From the NCBI RefSeq assembly GCF_000247695.1, contig NW_004624782.1, forward strand, positions 13,903,671 through 13,967,670: a stretch of DNA of 64,000 nucleotides, given 5' to 3'. Position 1 is the stretch's first letter, and each line of letters opens with the position of its first letter. Below are positions 1-12,215 of this stretch, piece after piece. The notes under the pieces are model-generated. The model did no database searches. It saw only the letters and a list, made by a program, of their open reading frames with translations, and was not told the DNA's origin. This DNA is from Heterocephalus glaber. Taxonomy: Eukaryota; Chordata; Mammalia; Rodentia; Bathyergidae. The translations under genes were made by a program, and so were the position numbers.

Positions 1-1516
<1,516 letters not shown>

Positions 1517-3737
1517 CTGGGAGGGAGAGGGGGCACACAATGGAAGCTGCTCTCTCTGCTCCCGAGCCTCCCCTCCTCCTGTTCCTGTTCACGTGAACTT
1601 CATGTCCTGCCTCCTTTCTCTGGGCGGAGCCTCACTGTGGCCCCTTCCTCCCTGCAGGCCTGATTCCTGCTCCAGATCTTAGAGCACAACTCAGTACGCA
1701 GGTGAACTCAAGAGAGCAATTAAAAACTCGTAGTCACAACCCTTTGAACTCCGCTGGGGGCTGAAGCAGCATCCGACACCCACAGAGAGAGATGTTCTCA
1801 CCTTACACCTCTGATGCCCAGAGGCTGGGAAACCTGTTATTTTGCAAATCAGAGGAAGCTCATTAAACTCAAATTTTCCTTCTTAATGGGGCAGCTAATT
1901 GAGACCAATAAACTTTTACCCCTATGAGCCCTAGAGAGAACTGAGGCTGACAAAGAGTTAAAAGAAAAAAAAAAAACCCACTTTCCAAGAGGGGAGGAGA
2001 GCTCTTCAGAAGGACCAGGATTCTTTTCCATTATCTGAGAACAGAAAGCGGGTCAGCCTGGCAGGGTGGGGTGGGCTGAGGTGGGGGTCGTGGTTTAAGG
2101 GTGGGGGCTTCTGCAGGAGCCTGGGGGGGGGCAAAACCAAGGAAAATGGAAGACAGGTGTGAAGAAAACACCTGCAGGGATAGCGTGCCTGCCAGGTGTG
2201 CTCCTGTCTCTCATTCTGCCCTCCCGTAACCCGATGAGGACACACGGAAGTCAGGTTGTCCATTTTACAGATTAGTAAATTGGGGTGGCAGAGACTTCTC
2301 CAAGTCCCAGCCTGGGAAGTGGCAGAACTAAGCCCACAGATGCAGGCTGGCCCCTGTCAGCAAGAGCATGAGGTGACCTTGGGAGTCACGTGAGACTCAT
2401 ACTTGTGGGCTGCTGGCAGGAGGCCAGTGGTCAGGAAAGCTCAGGCAGATCCTGCTGGCCATGAGAATGGGCTGGAGAAATTCCTGGGACCGAGAGTTTC
2501 TTTGGCTATAAAAGGAGGCATTGGACCCTGTGCCTAGGCTTGGCGATCTGTGTCTGGGAGCTCCAGATGGCCTTGTGCTTCTAAGCCTTCCATTTCCAGT
2601 CCTGTCTGGGCCGTCTCTGCTCCTTTTGTTCATTTTGTTCATGCTGTACCATAGGCCTAGCACAGTGACTAGCATATAGAAGGTGCTCAGGAAACATTTT
2701 GTTGAATGGCTGAGAGTTGAATGAATGAATGATGCTCTTTGTTCCTGGGAAACTTTGGTTCAGTGCCTTTAAAGATTCGTTTGTGCAGGGATGGGAGCAA
2801 AGGAGCTGGGATTCAGAGTGACCCCCCGGGAGAAAACACAGCCAATTGTCAGTCTCACCATGGTGAGCTGATCCCAGAATGAGGGAACAGGGCCACAGGA
2901 GCCAAGGGCTTCCCACATTTCCACCCAAAAGGGAATCCCAGGGAGGGGCCTGGGGGCAGCAGGAACTTGGTGCAAAGGAGACATGGCGGGGACTCAGGGG
3001 AGGCAGCTGAGAGGTGACCAAGGTGGAGCAGAGCTAGCTGAAGCCTGCCAAAGAGCAGTAGGAGAGAGCGAAGTTAGAGTTCACGAAGTGAATGAATTTC
3101 TTCACCTCTGCAGCTGGTAGGTCTGAGAATTCCCCTGTATCTCTGGGGAGGCCTAAGCAGGGCCCCTGCCTGGCCCGGAAGGACGAAGGGTGCCAAGGGT
3201 GCCCTGCTGTGTTTGCTGTTGACAGGTAAGCTCTTCTGCACCCCGATTATCTGGGAAATGCAAACTCAGTGGTCCAGAATAGAAGGGAAAGGGTTAAAGC
3301 CAAGGCTGACACGGAATCGGCAAGACTAAGGAGGCACAGTCCTTGGGGCCAGCCTAGGCCCCAGAACACCGGCCTGGACCTCGAGACGCCGGCGGAGGGA
3401 GCGAAGGGGAGCGGGCCTCCCGGAGCCGGGTGGAGCGGCCAGGGTGACCCTGACGGGAGGCGGCGGGGGAGCACCCCCCACCCCCACTCCCACTCCCACT
3501 CCCGCGCCGGCGCCCTCGCCCGCCAGACCCCACTCACGCTCCGCGCCCGGCCCCGGCCCAGGGCCGAGCCCCGCGCCCGCAGCCCCGCCCGGCGCCCGGC
3601 CCTTCCCGGCAGCCCCCGCGCCCCTCCCGCGGACCCCGCTCCTCCCAGAATCCTCGGCCCGCGCCCCCCCCATTGTTCCCGCCGCGGCGCCCCGGGCCCT
3701 CCAGGCCACCCCCGGGGACCCGCACGCCCCGACTTAC
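1517..3737 (-). other. ZNF629: ZNF629 5' intron (inferred)
   Basis: The segment between the start-codon exon and the CpG-island exon. It contains a MIR near 2236-2345 (minus-strand primer-like text around an ACAGATTAGTAAA core) and an L2-type tail near 2650-2735 ending in GAATGAATGAATG. No other coding exon is recognisable. Confidence 0.5.
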
Positions 3738-4000
3738 GGCTCTGGGGGCTGGAGAGCCAGCGGGCAGAGTCCAGCCCCGGGGGCTTCACCCCGCGAGTCC
3801 CCCGCCTCGGGGGGCGGGCCGGGTGCCCGGGACTCCGGGGTCCTTCTCCAGGGTGATTCCAGGCTGAGGACCCGGGGACCAGTTCAGGGTGACTGGGACG
3901 GAGCAGGAAGTGACCCCAGCTTCCCGGGCCCCTCTAGCCTGGAGTCGGAGCATCAGCTCTATGGGATTTAACCCTTCGCCTCCCACAGCCTGGGGAGGGA
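3350..4000. promoter_or_regulatory. CpG island at the ZNF629 5' end
   Basis: A very GC-rich, CpG-dense tract, strongest at 3370-3850. It also contains a C-run tandem (CCCACT repeats, 3474-3503) that is a four-tract G-quadruplex motif on the minus strand. GC richness keeps several frames open on both strands; these are not genes. Confidence 0.8.
3738..3960 (-). promoter_or_regulatory. ZNF629: probable ZNF629 noncoding first exon and core promoter
   Basis: On the minus strand a consensus donor GTAAGT occurs at 3737-3732 after a GC-rich stretch. About 170 bp upstream of it an ETS/GABP-type site (CAGGAAGTGA on the plus strand, 3904-3913) could position initiation. The arrangement fits a TATA-less CpG-island promoter driving ZNF629 leftward. 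The exact start site cannot be read from sequence. Confidence 0.45.
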
Positions 4001-4589
4001 CGGGGGCGGAGGGCCGGAGCCGGGAGGTGGCTGAGACGACGCCCCCTTCGCCCTGTCTCCAGCGAAGCTGGCAAGACGCGCATGCTGGGGACCCGGGGCC
4101 ACCGGGGGTCTCGCATGTCTGGCTGTTTCCTATCTCAAAGGGGCTCCGTCAGCCTCACCAGCTCACCCCTCTCAGATTTGGCGGCTCCGGTCCCCTGGGG
4201 CCGGCCTTTGTTTGGATTCCCCGGGGATGGGGATGGGGTTCCCGGGGCTGAAGCTGGCAGGGCGGAGCCGAGGGGCAGCCTGCTGCAGACTAAAATGAAG
4301 TAAGTCCTGGGACAGGAATTGGGGCGGAGAGGGCGCAGGGCCATGGAGGATTTATGGCCACCTGCTCTTTGCACCTCTTCCGAAGTTAGCTGCTCTTAGG
4401 AGGAAACTGATCTCGGGGTGCAGGAGAGAAGCCAGTGAGTTGCCCTGGACAAGAAGGGGGAAGCCGGTCACCAGCGGCTCAAGGTGCACTCAGCTCACAG
4501 CTTAAGAAACCTTCAAAACCCCGAGGCTGGGCTGGCCCGGGTCCCAGTTAGGAGGCTCGATGTCATTTTCTCCTCACCGTGGCCCGGTG

Positions 4590-4690
4590 AGGTGGGGCTG
4601 CATATTAACCTCGTTTTACAGGCGAGGAAACCAACGTGTGAGTGGCCGGCAACGTGCTTACAGCCACACTCTGTTGAAGACAGGGGTGGG
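4590..4690. repeat. MIR-like fragment
   Basis: The text around CTCGTTTTACAGGCGAGGAAAC matches the conserved MIR core. It is followed by an impure (GT)n tract at 4724-4762. Confidence 0.5.
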
Positions 4691-5198
4691 GAGACTGAAT
4701 AAGAGAGCTGAATAAGAATCGAGAAGTGCGTGTGTGCGCTCGCGCGTGTGCGCCTGTGTGTGCATGTGTTACAGACACAGAGGAACCGCAGTGTCTGTCT
4801 AGGTTGTGGAAAACCAGAGAGTCAGAAATGGTGAAAGACGGCATTTCCTTTAGCTGGCACCTGGACCTGAGTCAGGGAAAGGGGTCTGCTGGGTGAGACC
4901 TGGCTCCGCTGCTTCCCAGCACTGTCCCCTTTGCTCCAGCTGGTCTTCGGCTCCCTGTGCCCTTGGGCCTCCTCTCCCACCTGCCATCTCTGCCTGCCCC
5001 GGGGTGCACACAAGGTCAGGGGCTTTGTCTCTGTCTAGTACCTGCAGGCTGCAGAAGCCCGACTGGCCCAGGGGTGGGGAGGCTACAGGCAAGCTGCACC
5101 CTGAAGGCTCACAGAAGAGTTTTATTTGCCTACACAGTTTTTGTTTGCTTGGTGTTCTAACTGAATTAACTGCCATACTTAAAATTCAGTACATAAAA

Positions 5199-5328
5199 GT
5201 GGACACAGTGGCATGTGCCTACATCCCAGCTATTTACAAGGCTGAGGCAGGAGGATCAGTTGAGCCCAGGAGTTTTGAGGCTAGACTGGGGAACATACTA
5301 TTGAGACCCCAGCTTAAAAAAAAAAAAA
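5199..5328 (+). mobile_element. B1-type SINE
   Basis: GTGGCATGTGCC, GGCTGAGGCAGGAGGATC and a terminal A run are recognisable B1 (7SL-derived) parts, in the order expected for the plus strand. Confidence 0.75.
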
Positions 5329-5329
5329 A

Positions 5330-5450
5330 GGGTCCAGGATTTAGCTTAGTGGTTCTGCTTTCTGCCTCAAAGGCGCAAGGACCCGAGTTTGATCCCCGTA
5401 CCAAAAAACCAAAAAAACCCAAAAACCAAAACAAAACCAAAAAAAAGAGT
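5330..5450 (+). mobile_element. ID SINE
   Basis: tRNA-Ala-derived ID: GATTTAGCTTAGTGGTTC (A box) and GAGTTTGATCCCCG (B box), then a long A-rich tail. It lies directly against the tail of the preceding B1. Confidence 0.85.
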
Positions 5451-5608
5451 TCACATGTCAAAAACTGGCCGTTGCTAGACAGCAGCTTCCTCCTTTAGAG
5501 GGTTGGCCTCTTTCCATGGTGTCCCAGTCTGTGTTGCTCCTGTAGTGACCTCAGCCCTCAGGATGAGAGGGGCTTCATGAAATGAATGCTCTTCACTTTT
5601 TGTATGTG

Positions 5609-5785
5609 TGTGTGTGGTACTGGGGATTGAACCCAAGGGACTTCATGCTAAGCTACATCACCAGCCCCTTTTTAATCTTTTTTATCTTGCTAAATTGCTC
5701 AGTTGCCCAGATTGGGCTCAAACTTTGGATCCTTCTGCCTCAGCCTCCCAGAGCTGGGGCTGCAGCTGTGCACCATCCTGCCTGG
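5609..5785 (-). mobile_element. B1-dID composite SINE
   Basis: On the minus strand a B1 body is followed by a short ID-like unit (GGTACTGGGGATTGAACCC in plus-strand reading). This dimer type is characteristic of several non-murid rodent lineages. Confidence 0.75.
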
Positions 5786-5879
5786 TGACCTTCACTACTG
5801 ATGCCCCCACACCCATTTAAGTATAGGCAGTGATCCTGCACCTCCTGGGCTGTGTCCCCAAGTTCAGAGTAAGCCATAA

Positions 5880-6080
5880 GAGTGGTGTTTTCTCTAATAG
5901 TTACTCTACTGAGTAATCATTGTGGCCAAGGCTGCTCCAGGTATCTGTGTATAACATCTCCTTGGACCTCAGTGACCACTCATGACACCAATGGTACTAT
6001 CATCCCAAGGATAGAGAGGATAAGCCAGTTGCAAAAAGCTTACTGGTGACTGCGCTAGACTAACACCCAGCCTCACTGAC
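5880..6080. repeat. possible old MIR fragment
   Basis: Only a loose MIR-like layout is visible (decile of ordered weak motifs ending GGTGACTGCGCTAG). No open frame or other signal was seen here. Confidence 0.25.
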
Positions 6081-6289
6081 CGGACTCACAAGGCTCCAAA
6101 CAAAGCAAGACTCTGCCGCTCAGATGGGCTCAGGGGTGTCCGGGACTAAAGGTCCCTGTTCTCCCTCCAGCACTCTCTGGAGTTGGAGAGGGGTGGGGAA
6201 GGGCACAGCACCCCTGATTGGCCAAGCCCTCCTCCAGGAACCCTCGGGGTATCCAGGGCTGTGCTCTGAATGGGCTTTTCTCCAGAGAA

Positions 6290-6400
6290 GATGTACAGAT
6301 ATCCAGCAGCACGTGAAAAGGTGCTCAACCTCCTGAATCATTAGGGAAATGCAAATCACAACCCCAGTGACATACACCTCAGACCTGTGAGCATGGTTAT
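6290..6400 (+). repeat. old L1 fragment
   Basis: CATTAGGGAAATGCAAATCA and neighbouring text match the 3' part of L1 ORF2, heavily decayed. Confidence 0.5.
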
Positions 6401-6575
6401 ACCACGTTTCCCCCAAAAAAGGACCCAGCTGGAAAATAACCAGCCTTGCAGAGTAGAGATAAAAAATGCAAGCCCCAGTCAGCCTGTCCTTGCTTTACCT
6501 GCCTTGCAGAGTAGCCACTGAGCAAGAGAACAGTGATGGAGCTAAGGTAAGGATAAACTGATTGGGGCTGGCTTC

Positions 6576-6667
6576 TTTTTTTTTTTTTTTTTTGTACCAG
6601 ATATTGAACTTGGGACCTTGTGCTTGCGAGACAGATGCCGGAACCACTGAGCTAAATCCCCAACCCC
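6576..6667 (-). mobile_element. ID SINE
   Basis: T run, then GTACCAGATATTGAAC and CCACTGAGCTAAATCC: a reverse-oriented ID with an 18-base tail, abutting a reverse B1. Confidence 0.9.
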
Positions 6668-6782
6668 TGGCTTCTTTTTTTGAGACAAGTTCTCACTATG
6701 TAGCCCAGGCTGGCCTCGAACTTGTACTTTTGCCTCAGCCTCCCAAGTGATGGGACTATAGGTGTGCACCAACACACCTATC
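6668..6782 (-). mobile_element. B1 SINE
   Basis: TTTGAGACAAGTTCTCACTA and CCTCAGCCTCCCAAGTGATG mark a reverse-oriented B1 lacking the ID partner. Confidence 0.85.
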
Positions 6783-6876
6783 CTGGAGCTGGAATTTTTG
6801 ATCTCTACTTTCCAAGGTTGGTTATTTTCCAGCTGGGTCTTATTTTTGGGAAAGAGGTTGTAAAATAAGATTTGGA

Positions 6877-6962
6877 GGGCTGGGGATTTAGCTCAGTGGT
6901 TCCACCACCTGCCTCGAAAGCACAAGGTCCTGTGTTCGAGCCCTGGTACCAAAAAAAAAAAC
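6877..6962 (+). mobile_element. ID SINE
   Basis: Near-consensus ID (GGGGATTTAGCTCAGTGGTT; B box GTGTTCGAGCCCTGG) with an 11-base A tail. Confidence 0.93.
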
Positions 6963-7235
6963 CTTTGGTGAGGAAGTGGCTCAGTTGGAGCCCAAACACG
7001 TGGCTGGCAGGAATGTGAAGTGCAGTCACCATGGGAAGCAGTTACCAGTTCCTCAGAAATTACCATATGACCCAGCAGTCCCGCTTCTACATCCTAAGAA
7101 ACGAGAGCAAGCGTCCACAGAGACTTGTTCAGGACAGTCCTGGGCCCAGCCAGGAGGTGGGGACAACCCACACGTCCACCACAGCAGAAGTGTGCAGGCA
7201 AATTATGGTGGACACTGTATTTTTCCTAACCTGTT
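6963..7235 (+). repeat. old L1 ORF2 fragment
   Basis: ACCATATGACCCAGCAGTCC and surrounding text correspond to the region just before the end of L1 ORF2. Frames are broken. Confidence 0.55.
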
Positions 7236-7384
7236 AATTTTTATTTTAATCTTGGCTACTGGGAATTGAGCCCAGGGCCTTTTCACTGAGCTATATCCCC
7301 GGCCCTTTTTAATTTTTTATTTTGAGACAGGGTCTCACTAAGTTGTTAAGTTTTCGAGGCTGGGCTCAAATTTGCAACCTCTTC
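7236..7384 (-). mobile_element. B1-dID composite SINE
   Basis: Reverse ID-like head (TACTGGGAATTGAGCCC, GAGCTATATCCCCGGCCC), then a reverse B1 3' half (GAGACAGGGTCTCACTAAG), truncated. Confidence 0.7.
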
Positions 7385-7529
7385 ATGTAAAGTTCTGTTG
7401 ATAAAATTGGCAGAAGTGGGTTACAGATTTGCTGAACTTCCTAGATGTCCAGGTATATATTGATTACATAATTCATGAGAGGCTTGATGGGGGGAGTTCT
7501 CATGTTGATCCTCACCAAGATAATATTTT

Positions 7530-7707
7530 GTGCCTAGTGCAGTGGCACAGGTCTGTAATTCTAGCTACTGAGGAGGCTGAGGCAGGAGGACTGCAAGTTT
7601 CCAGGGTAACTTAGCAAGCACCTGTCTCAAAATAAAAATAAAAATAGCTAGGGATAGAGCCCAGCAGAACCTAGAGCCCCTAGGTTCAACCCCCAGTACC
7701 ACAGGGG
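7530..7707 (+). mobile_element. B1-dID composite SINE
   Basis: B1 body ending in CCTGTCTCAAAATAAAAAT, then a diverged ID unit ending AACCCCCAGTACCACAGG. Confidence 0.7.
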
Positions 7708-8103
7708 AAGAGGAGATATTTTGTGGTGCAGAGGGCGATGTCTTCAGCCCCATGGACTAGTCCTAGATCCAGTCCAACACAGAGGCAGATGAGGACAAAG
7801 CCCTCATGATGCGTGACAGACGCAGCTGCTGTGAAGTCGGCCTCTATTATGTCACACCCCAGCCTTGCCTGCAACTGGGACTCAGAACATCATTTGAAGC
7901 AGTAATGAACTCCAAGGACAAAGTAGCTACAACATGAATCTTTTGGCCCCGAATGCTTGCTAGGTCCACACACATCACCTCATAGCTTCTGCAGGGCTCT
8001 TTCACAAAGAATGAGCCATGCTGGCCCTAGAAGTATCCACTTAGTAGGAAGATTGTTTTTGTTACACACTGTAAGGAGGTAGTACTTGGAGGCTTTTGCT
8101 TTT

Positions 8104-8218
8104 GTTTTTTGAGACAGGGTCTCCCTACGTAGCCCAGGCTGGCCTCAAACTTGCAACGGTCCTCTAGCCTCAGTCTCCCAAGTGCTGTGATTACAGACAC
8201 GTGCCTCCATGCCCAGCC
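8104..8218 (-). mobile_element. B1 SINE
   Basis: GAGACAGGGTCTCCCTACG through ATGCCCAGCC in reverse orientation. Confidence 0.85.
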
Positions 8219-8615
8219 TAGTTAGAGGTTTTGCTGTTTTGGGTTTTTTACCGTTGAGATCTGACCACTGGGCTTGGAGCAAGCCGACCTTTCAGAGGGC
8301 AGTCACGTGGTGCTGGCCTCTCACTGTGCTGGCTCTGGGTCATTTGCTGGGTCTCCTTCCTTTTGCTTGAAGGTCTAGGACCCCAAAGGCTTGGATTTTA
8401 CTCCTTTCCATTTTCACTAGCACCGTTTGTGCCAAGCATTCACCCGAGTTTCTTCTGTCTCAGCAGCACTGCCGTATGTTACGCTCCATGCCTTGCCCAA
8501 AGACACTTGCTTGGGTGATCTGTCCCTGCAGGGCTCAGCCTCACTCTTTCTTGTATCCTACCATCTCATTTGATGATCTCATTTAGAATTCCAGTTGAGT
8601 GAAGCATCAAATTTC
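8219..8615. other. no gene or recognised repeat
   Basis: Mixed-composition sequence without a convincing open frame, splice pattern or repeat signature. Confidence 0.4.
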
Positions 8616-8852
8616 TTTTTAATTTTTAAAAAAATTCCGAGACAGGGTGTCACTGAGCCACTAAACTGCCTAGGCTAAACTCAAACTGGCAATCCCTTGA
8701 CTCAGCCTCCCAGGATACTGGGATTACAGGCGTCTACCACCCCCTCAGATTTCTTTCTTTGTTTTTTTTTTTTTTTTGGTACTGGGGATCAAACTCAGGA
8801 CCTTGTACTTTCAAGGCAGGCACCAGAACCACTGAACTAAATCTCCAGCCCC
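8616..8852 (-). mobile_element. reverse B1 followed by reverse ID
   Basis: A B1 (8616-8744; GAGACAGGGTGTCACTGAG) is followed at 8762-8852 by an ID with a 16-base T run and GGTACTGGGGATCAAACTC. The 'cagatttctt' text on both sides of the ID (near 8744 and 8853) looks like its target-site duplication. Confidence 0.8.
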
Positions 8853-8889
8853 AGATTTCTTGACTGCTGGTTGTAGCATTATCTTTCCC

Positions 8890-8976
8890 TGATTTTTTTC
8901 TTTTTGGTGCTAGGGAATCAGATTCAGGGCCTCATGCATGCTAAGCAAATGCTCCACCACTGAGCTATAGCTCTTC
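8890..8976 (-). mobile_element. diverged ID SINE
   Basis: GGTGCTAGGGAATCAGATTC and CCACTGAGCTATAGCTC identify an older reverse ID copy. Confidence 0.6.
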
Positions 8977-9217
8977 TTTCCTTGATTTTGAAAACTGAGG
9001 TTTTATCTGTCCATCTGCATTCATTTGACCCTCTGGTTGGTAGCGCCCATGGGAAGTTTTCCCACTTCACCACCCAAGGCAGGTCCAGAGGTGTGAATTA
9101 GTTCAAAGCAGCACAGTGCCGCCTTAAAATTTCATGCCTCATGTTAGTCTTCAGTTTCTACTTGCCAATGTTTATTATAAAACAAACTTCATCATGCGAA
9201 TTAAAACAACCATAAAA

Positions 9218-9299
9218 GGCTGGGGATTTAGCTCAGTAGTTTCCCAGCCTGCTGCGCAAGCACAAGGACCCAAGTTCAATCCCCGGTACCCCCCCCAAA
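9218..9299 (+). mobile_element. ID SINE
   Basis: GGGGATTTAGCTCAGTAG and AAGTTCAATCCCCGGTACC. The usual A tail begins with a C run (ACCCCCCCCAAA). Confidence 0.88.
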
Positions 9300-9398
9300 T
9301 TTTTAATCTCGGAGGTTATCAAATTTACCTTGATTTTATTAGTATATACTGTGAAAAAGCAGACATGAAAATATTGCTAATAAGAATATATATTTGCT

Positions 9399-9500
9399 GG
9401 GCTGGGGATTTAGCTCAGTGGTTCTGCTGCCTGCCTCGAAAGGGGAAGGTCCCGAGTTCAATCCCTGGTACCAAAAAAAAATATATATATATATATACGT
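9399..9500 (+). mobile_element. ID SINE with (TA)n tail
   Basis: Near-consensus ID to 9480, whose A tail has grown into a (TA)n microsatellite (9480-9497). Short TATATATTTGC text flanks both ends, consistent with a target-site duplication. Confidence 0.9.
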
Positions 9501-9603
9501 ATATATATTTGCACTGCCTCTGGAGGAAAATTTGACTACAGTGGTCAAAATTCCAAATCAATCTTTCTTTCTTTCTTTTCTCCTTTCCTCCTTTCTTTCC
9601 TGA

Positions 9604-9777
9604 GCTGCACTGAGGATTGAACTCACAGCTTTGCACTGATCTACATCTCCAGCCTTTTTTAATTTATTCATTTATTTTTAAAAAGTCACCAAGTTGCCTG
9701 GGCTGGGCTCAAACTTTCAGCCTTCCCGCCTCAGGCTCCCAGGTGCTAGGATCACAGGTGTGCAGCACAGGCGTCTG
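9604..9777 (-). mobile_element. B1-dID composite SINE
   Basis: Reverse ID-like head (CTGAGGATTGAACTCAC) followed by reverse B1 right part ending in AGGTGTGCAGCAC. A pyrimidine-rich tract (TTTC)n precedes it at 9563-9600. Confidence 0.65.
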
Positions 9778-9784
9778 GTTGGAC

Positions 9785-10135
9785 ATGCACATGAGGGTGT
9801 TATGCACAATCATCTTCACTGAAGTGCTTTATAGCAAAAGACTAAAAACAACCTGAATATCCACCGTAGCAAGTTGATGAAATAAGTTATGGCCTCTCCA
9901 TAATTTATTTCACACTTACCAGCTGTGACAATAAATGAAGCAGATGTATGCATGAAATCCTCCAAAATAGATTATGTGGCTAAAACAAGGGTAAGAGAAA
10001 GAATCTCTAGGTGTGGCCATTTCTGGGTTTCCTAAAAGATGCTTCCTGTGTGCAGGCTATTGCTAAACAGACACATGAGGAGCAGGTGATGGTGCTGAGC
10101 TCAGGAGAGGGGAGGATCTGAGGGAGAGGTGGGGG
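9785..10135 (+). repeat. old L1-like fragment
   Basis: CAACCTGAATATCCACCGTAG and AATAAGTTATGGCCTCTCCA resemble the '...AATGTCC...GGAATAC...' tail of L1 ORF2 in a very old family. Confidence 0.4.
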
Positions 10136-10169
10136 GACTTGCTTTTCACCTTCCATTTTATTTCTTTAC

Positions 10170-10453
10170 TTTTTTTTGGTACTGGGGATCGAACTTGGGA
10201 CCTTGTGCTTGCGAGGCAGGCACCGGAACCACTGAGCTAAATCCCTGGCCCTCTTTACTAATTTTTTGAGGTGCTGGGAATCAAACCTTATACATGCTAA
10301 GTACATGCCCTACCACTGAGCTATTCCTCCAGCTCCTCAAATTTACCTTTTTTTTCATATTTACCTTTTTTTTTTTTTGGTACCGGGGATGGAACTCGGG
10401 TCCTTCCGCTTGCAAGGCAGGCGGCAGAACCACTGAGCTAAATCTCCAGCCCC
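10170..10453 (-). mobile_element. three consecutive reverse ID SINEs
   Basis: A young copy at 10170-10251 (GGTACTGGGGATCGAAC), an old copy at 10262-10337 (GGTGCTGGGAATCAAACC) and a young copy at 10366-10453 (GGTACCGGGGATGGAAC). The last is flanked by ATATTTACCTTTTT on both sides (target-site duplication). Confidence 0.88.
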
Positions 10454-10573
10454 CATATTTACCTTTTTATGTCATTTGAATTTTTTAATCATATAGTTTT
10501 TTTTCAAATATAAAAAAAGCTGAAAAATATGAAATGTAGGCACGGTGGTACAACCATGTTTTGGGGTGTTTCT

Positions 10574-10682
10574 TTTTTGAGACAGGGTCTCACTAAGTTC
10601 AGGCTGCCGTTGAATTCATGGGAATCCTCCTGCCTCAGCCTCCCAAGTGCTTAGATTACAGGCATCTGCCACCACACCTGGC
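10574..10682 (-). mobile_element. B1 SINE
   Basis: GAGACAGGGTCTCACTAAG to CCACCACACCTGGCC, reverse orientation. Confidence 0.85.
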
Positions 10683-10689
10683 CCCTTGT

Positions 10690-11400
10690 GTGTTTTTTGT
10701 GGAATTTGCAGTGTCCTGCCTGTGCACACTGGAAAGAACCTGATGCAACTTGAATCACTGAGCCAGCAGGGGCCGGAGAGATTGAGCTGGTAGTGTGTGG
10801 CCCTCTGGGGAAGGCCCTACGCTCCTCTCAGCCTTGGGGTGCTGAGATGCAAGATGGACAGTGTCCTGCCCTCTCAAAGCTCGCCCCGGCAGGGGAACCA
10901 GTGGCCAAGAGCACAGAGAGAAGCTGCTAGCCAGGCTCCACACTCTCCTGGCCTGCCCTTCAGAGGCTGGCCAGCTGCTGCGCCTCCAGGGTTCAAGCTG
11001 TGCAGGAGAAGGAAAGCAGGAGAGGCCAGCCTGGCTCCAGGCCGGGCACTCTGTTACTACTAACGGCTGGTGCTGAGTGGGGCCTGCCCAGGGCTCCTCC
11101 TGGGCAGCGGAAACAGGAAAAGCCATTCGCCCCGCAATCAGGGAGCCTTGACTTGAAGTCAGACTGACACGCGCCCCATCGCAAACTCCATTACTCAGTC
11201 CCTTGAAGTGGGCATAAGAAGTCTGTTCCCAGAACCGGCCCGGGCAGAGAGCAGGTCCAGGAGCCCCCGCACGGGGGCGGCCCTCCGAGAACAGCAGCTC
11301 CTGTCATTCTGCTGTGCTCTTTATTCTCCTGTCACAAAACCGACCCTCCCTCCAGGGTCCTTCCGAAGCAGTAAAAATGGTGAAAATAAGGTCTTCTGCC
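10690..11400. other. repeat-poor segment, no gene recognised
   Basis: Moderately GC-rich unique-looking DNA. Several short frames are open on both strands, but none resembles a known protein or has a supportive splice or promoter context. Confidence 0.4.
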
Positions 11401-11401
11401 A

Positions 11402-11580
11402 CTTACTGAGCATCTGGTGTCCAGACCTTTCTGCCCTCCGCATGTATTAATTCACTGAATCTTTACAGCACCTCTTGACACAGAAGCGATTGTTTTACAG
11501 AGAAGCAAGCAGGGAATCAGAAACGTTAAATAACTTGTCTGGAGAACTCAGCAGCACGGACTAAACCCGGGCAGCTGGCC
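11402..11580 (+). repeat. MIR
   Basis: CACTTACTGAGCATCTGGTG, then GTTTTACAGAGAAGCAAGC and AACTTGTCTGGAGAACTCA follow the MIR consensus order. Confidence 0.7.
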
Positions 11581-11629
11581 TTGCCCCGAAGATGCAGATG
11601 ACCGGAGTGCACGTGGGACAGCCTTGGGC

Positions 11630-11990
11630 CCCTAGGCCGGAATTGGGATCCCACGGAGACGCGGGCGCGGGCCTAGAGCGACCTGGGAGGGCGGTGCGCG
11701 CTTCCGGCCGCGCGGACTCCGATCGAGCCGGGTCCTCGCTCACCCGAGTCCGGACCGGGACGACGCGGAGCCGGGAGTCCAGGGCGGCGGCTCGGACCAG
11801 GGGGAGCTCAGGCCCCTCGTCCACACGGGCTGCGGACGGACGCGCTCGTCCGAGGTCGCACAGGTCAAAGTGCAGCTCACAGCGCGCCGCGGACCCGCCG
11901 GCCAGGCGGCTTCTCGGAACTGGAACTCGGCGGACGGAAGCTGAGCGGCCGGCCCCTCTGCTTCCCGCGGGAGACAGAGCACCTTCTCAG
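11630..11990. promoter_or_regulatory. orphan CpG-rich island A
   Basis: About 360 bp of dense CpG (for example GCGGGCGCGGGCC and GGCCGCGCGGACTCCGATCG). A GGTGAGCG donor-like site lies on the minus strand at about 11744-11737. No coding match is visible; the 145-codon open frame here is explained by GC content. Confidence 0.6.
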
Positions 11991-12046
11991 GCAACTGGAG
12001 TCCCAGCTGTCTTCTATTCTTTTCTTTAAAAAAACAAAAACAAAGA

Positions 12047-12215
12047 AAAGTCCCTGGGGATTGAACCCCAGGCTTTTGCACTGAGCTACATCCCTAACCC
12101 CTTTTTATTTTTAAATTTTGAGACAGAGTCTCTTTAAATCGTTAATTTACCCAGACTGTGTTCTAACTTGAGATCCTCCGGCCTCAGCCTCCCAGAGTGC
12201 TGGGATTATAGACAC
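12047..12215 (-). mobile_element. B1-dID composite SINE
   Basis: CCTGGGGATTGAACCCCAGG (ID-like) then reverse B1 ending AGTGCTGGGATTATAGAC. Confidence 0.75.

Noticed and set aside
3269..3971. Overlapping open frames of 175-195 codons in the ZNF629 CpG island
   Set aside because: Pro/Arg/Gly-rich frames are open on both strands because stop codons are rare in GC-rich DNA; no homology.
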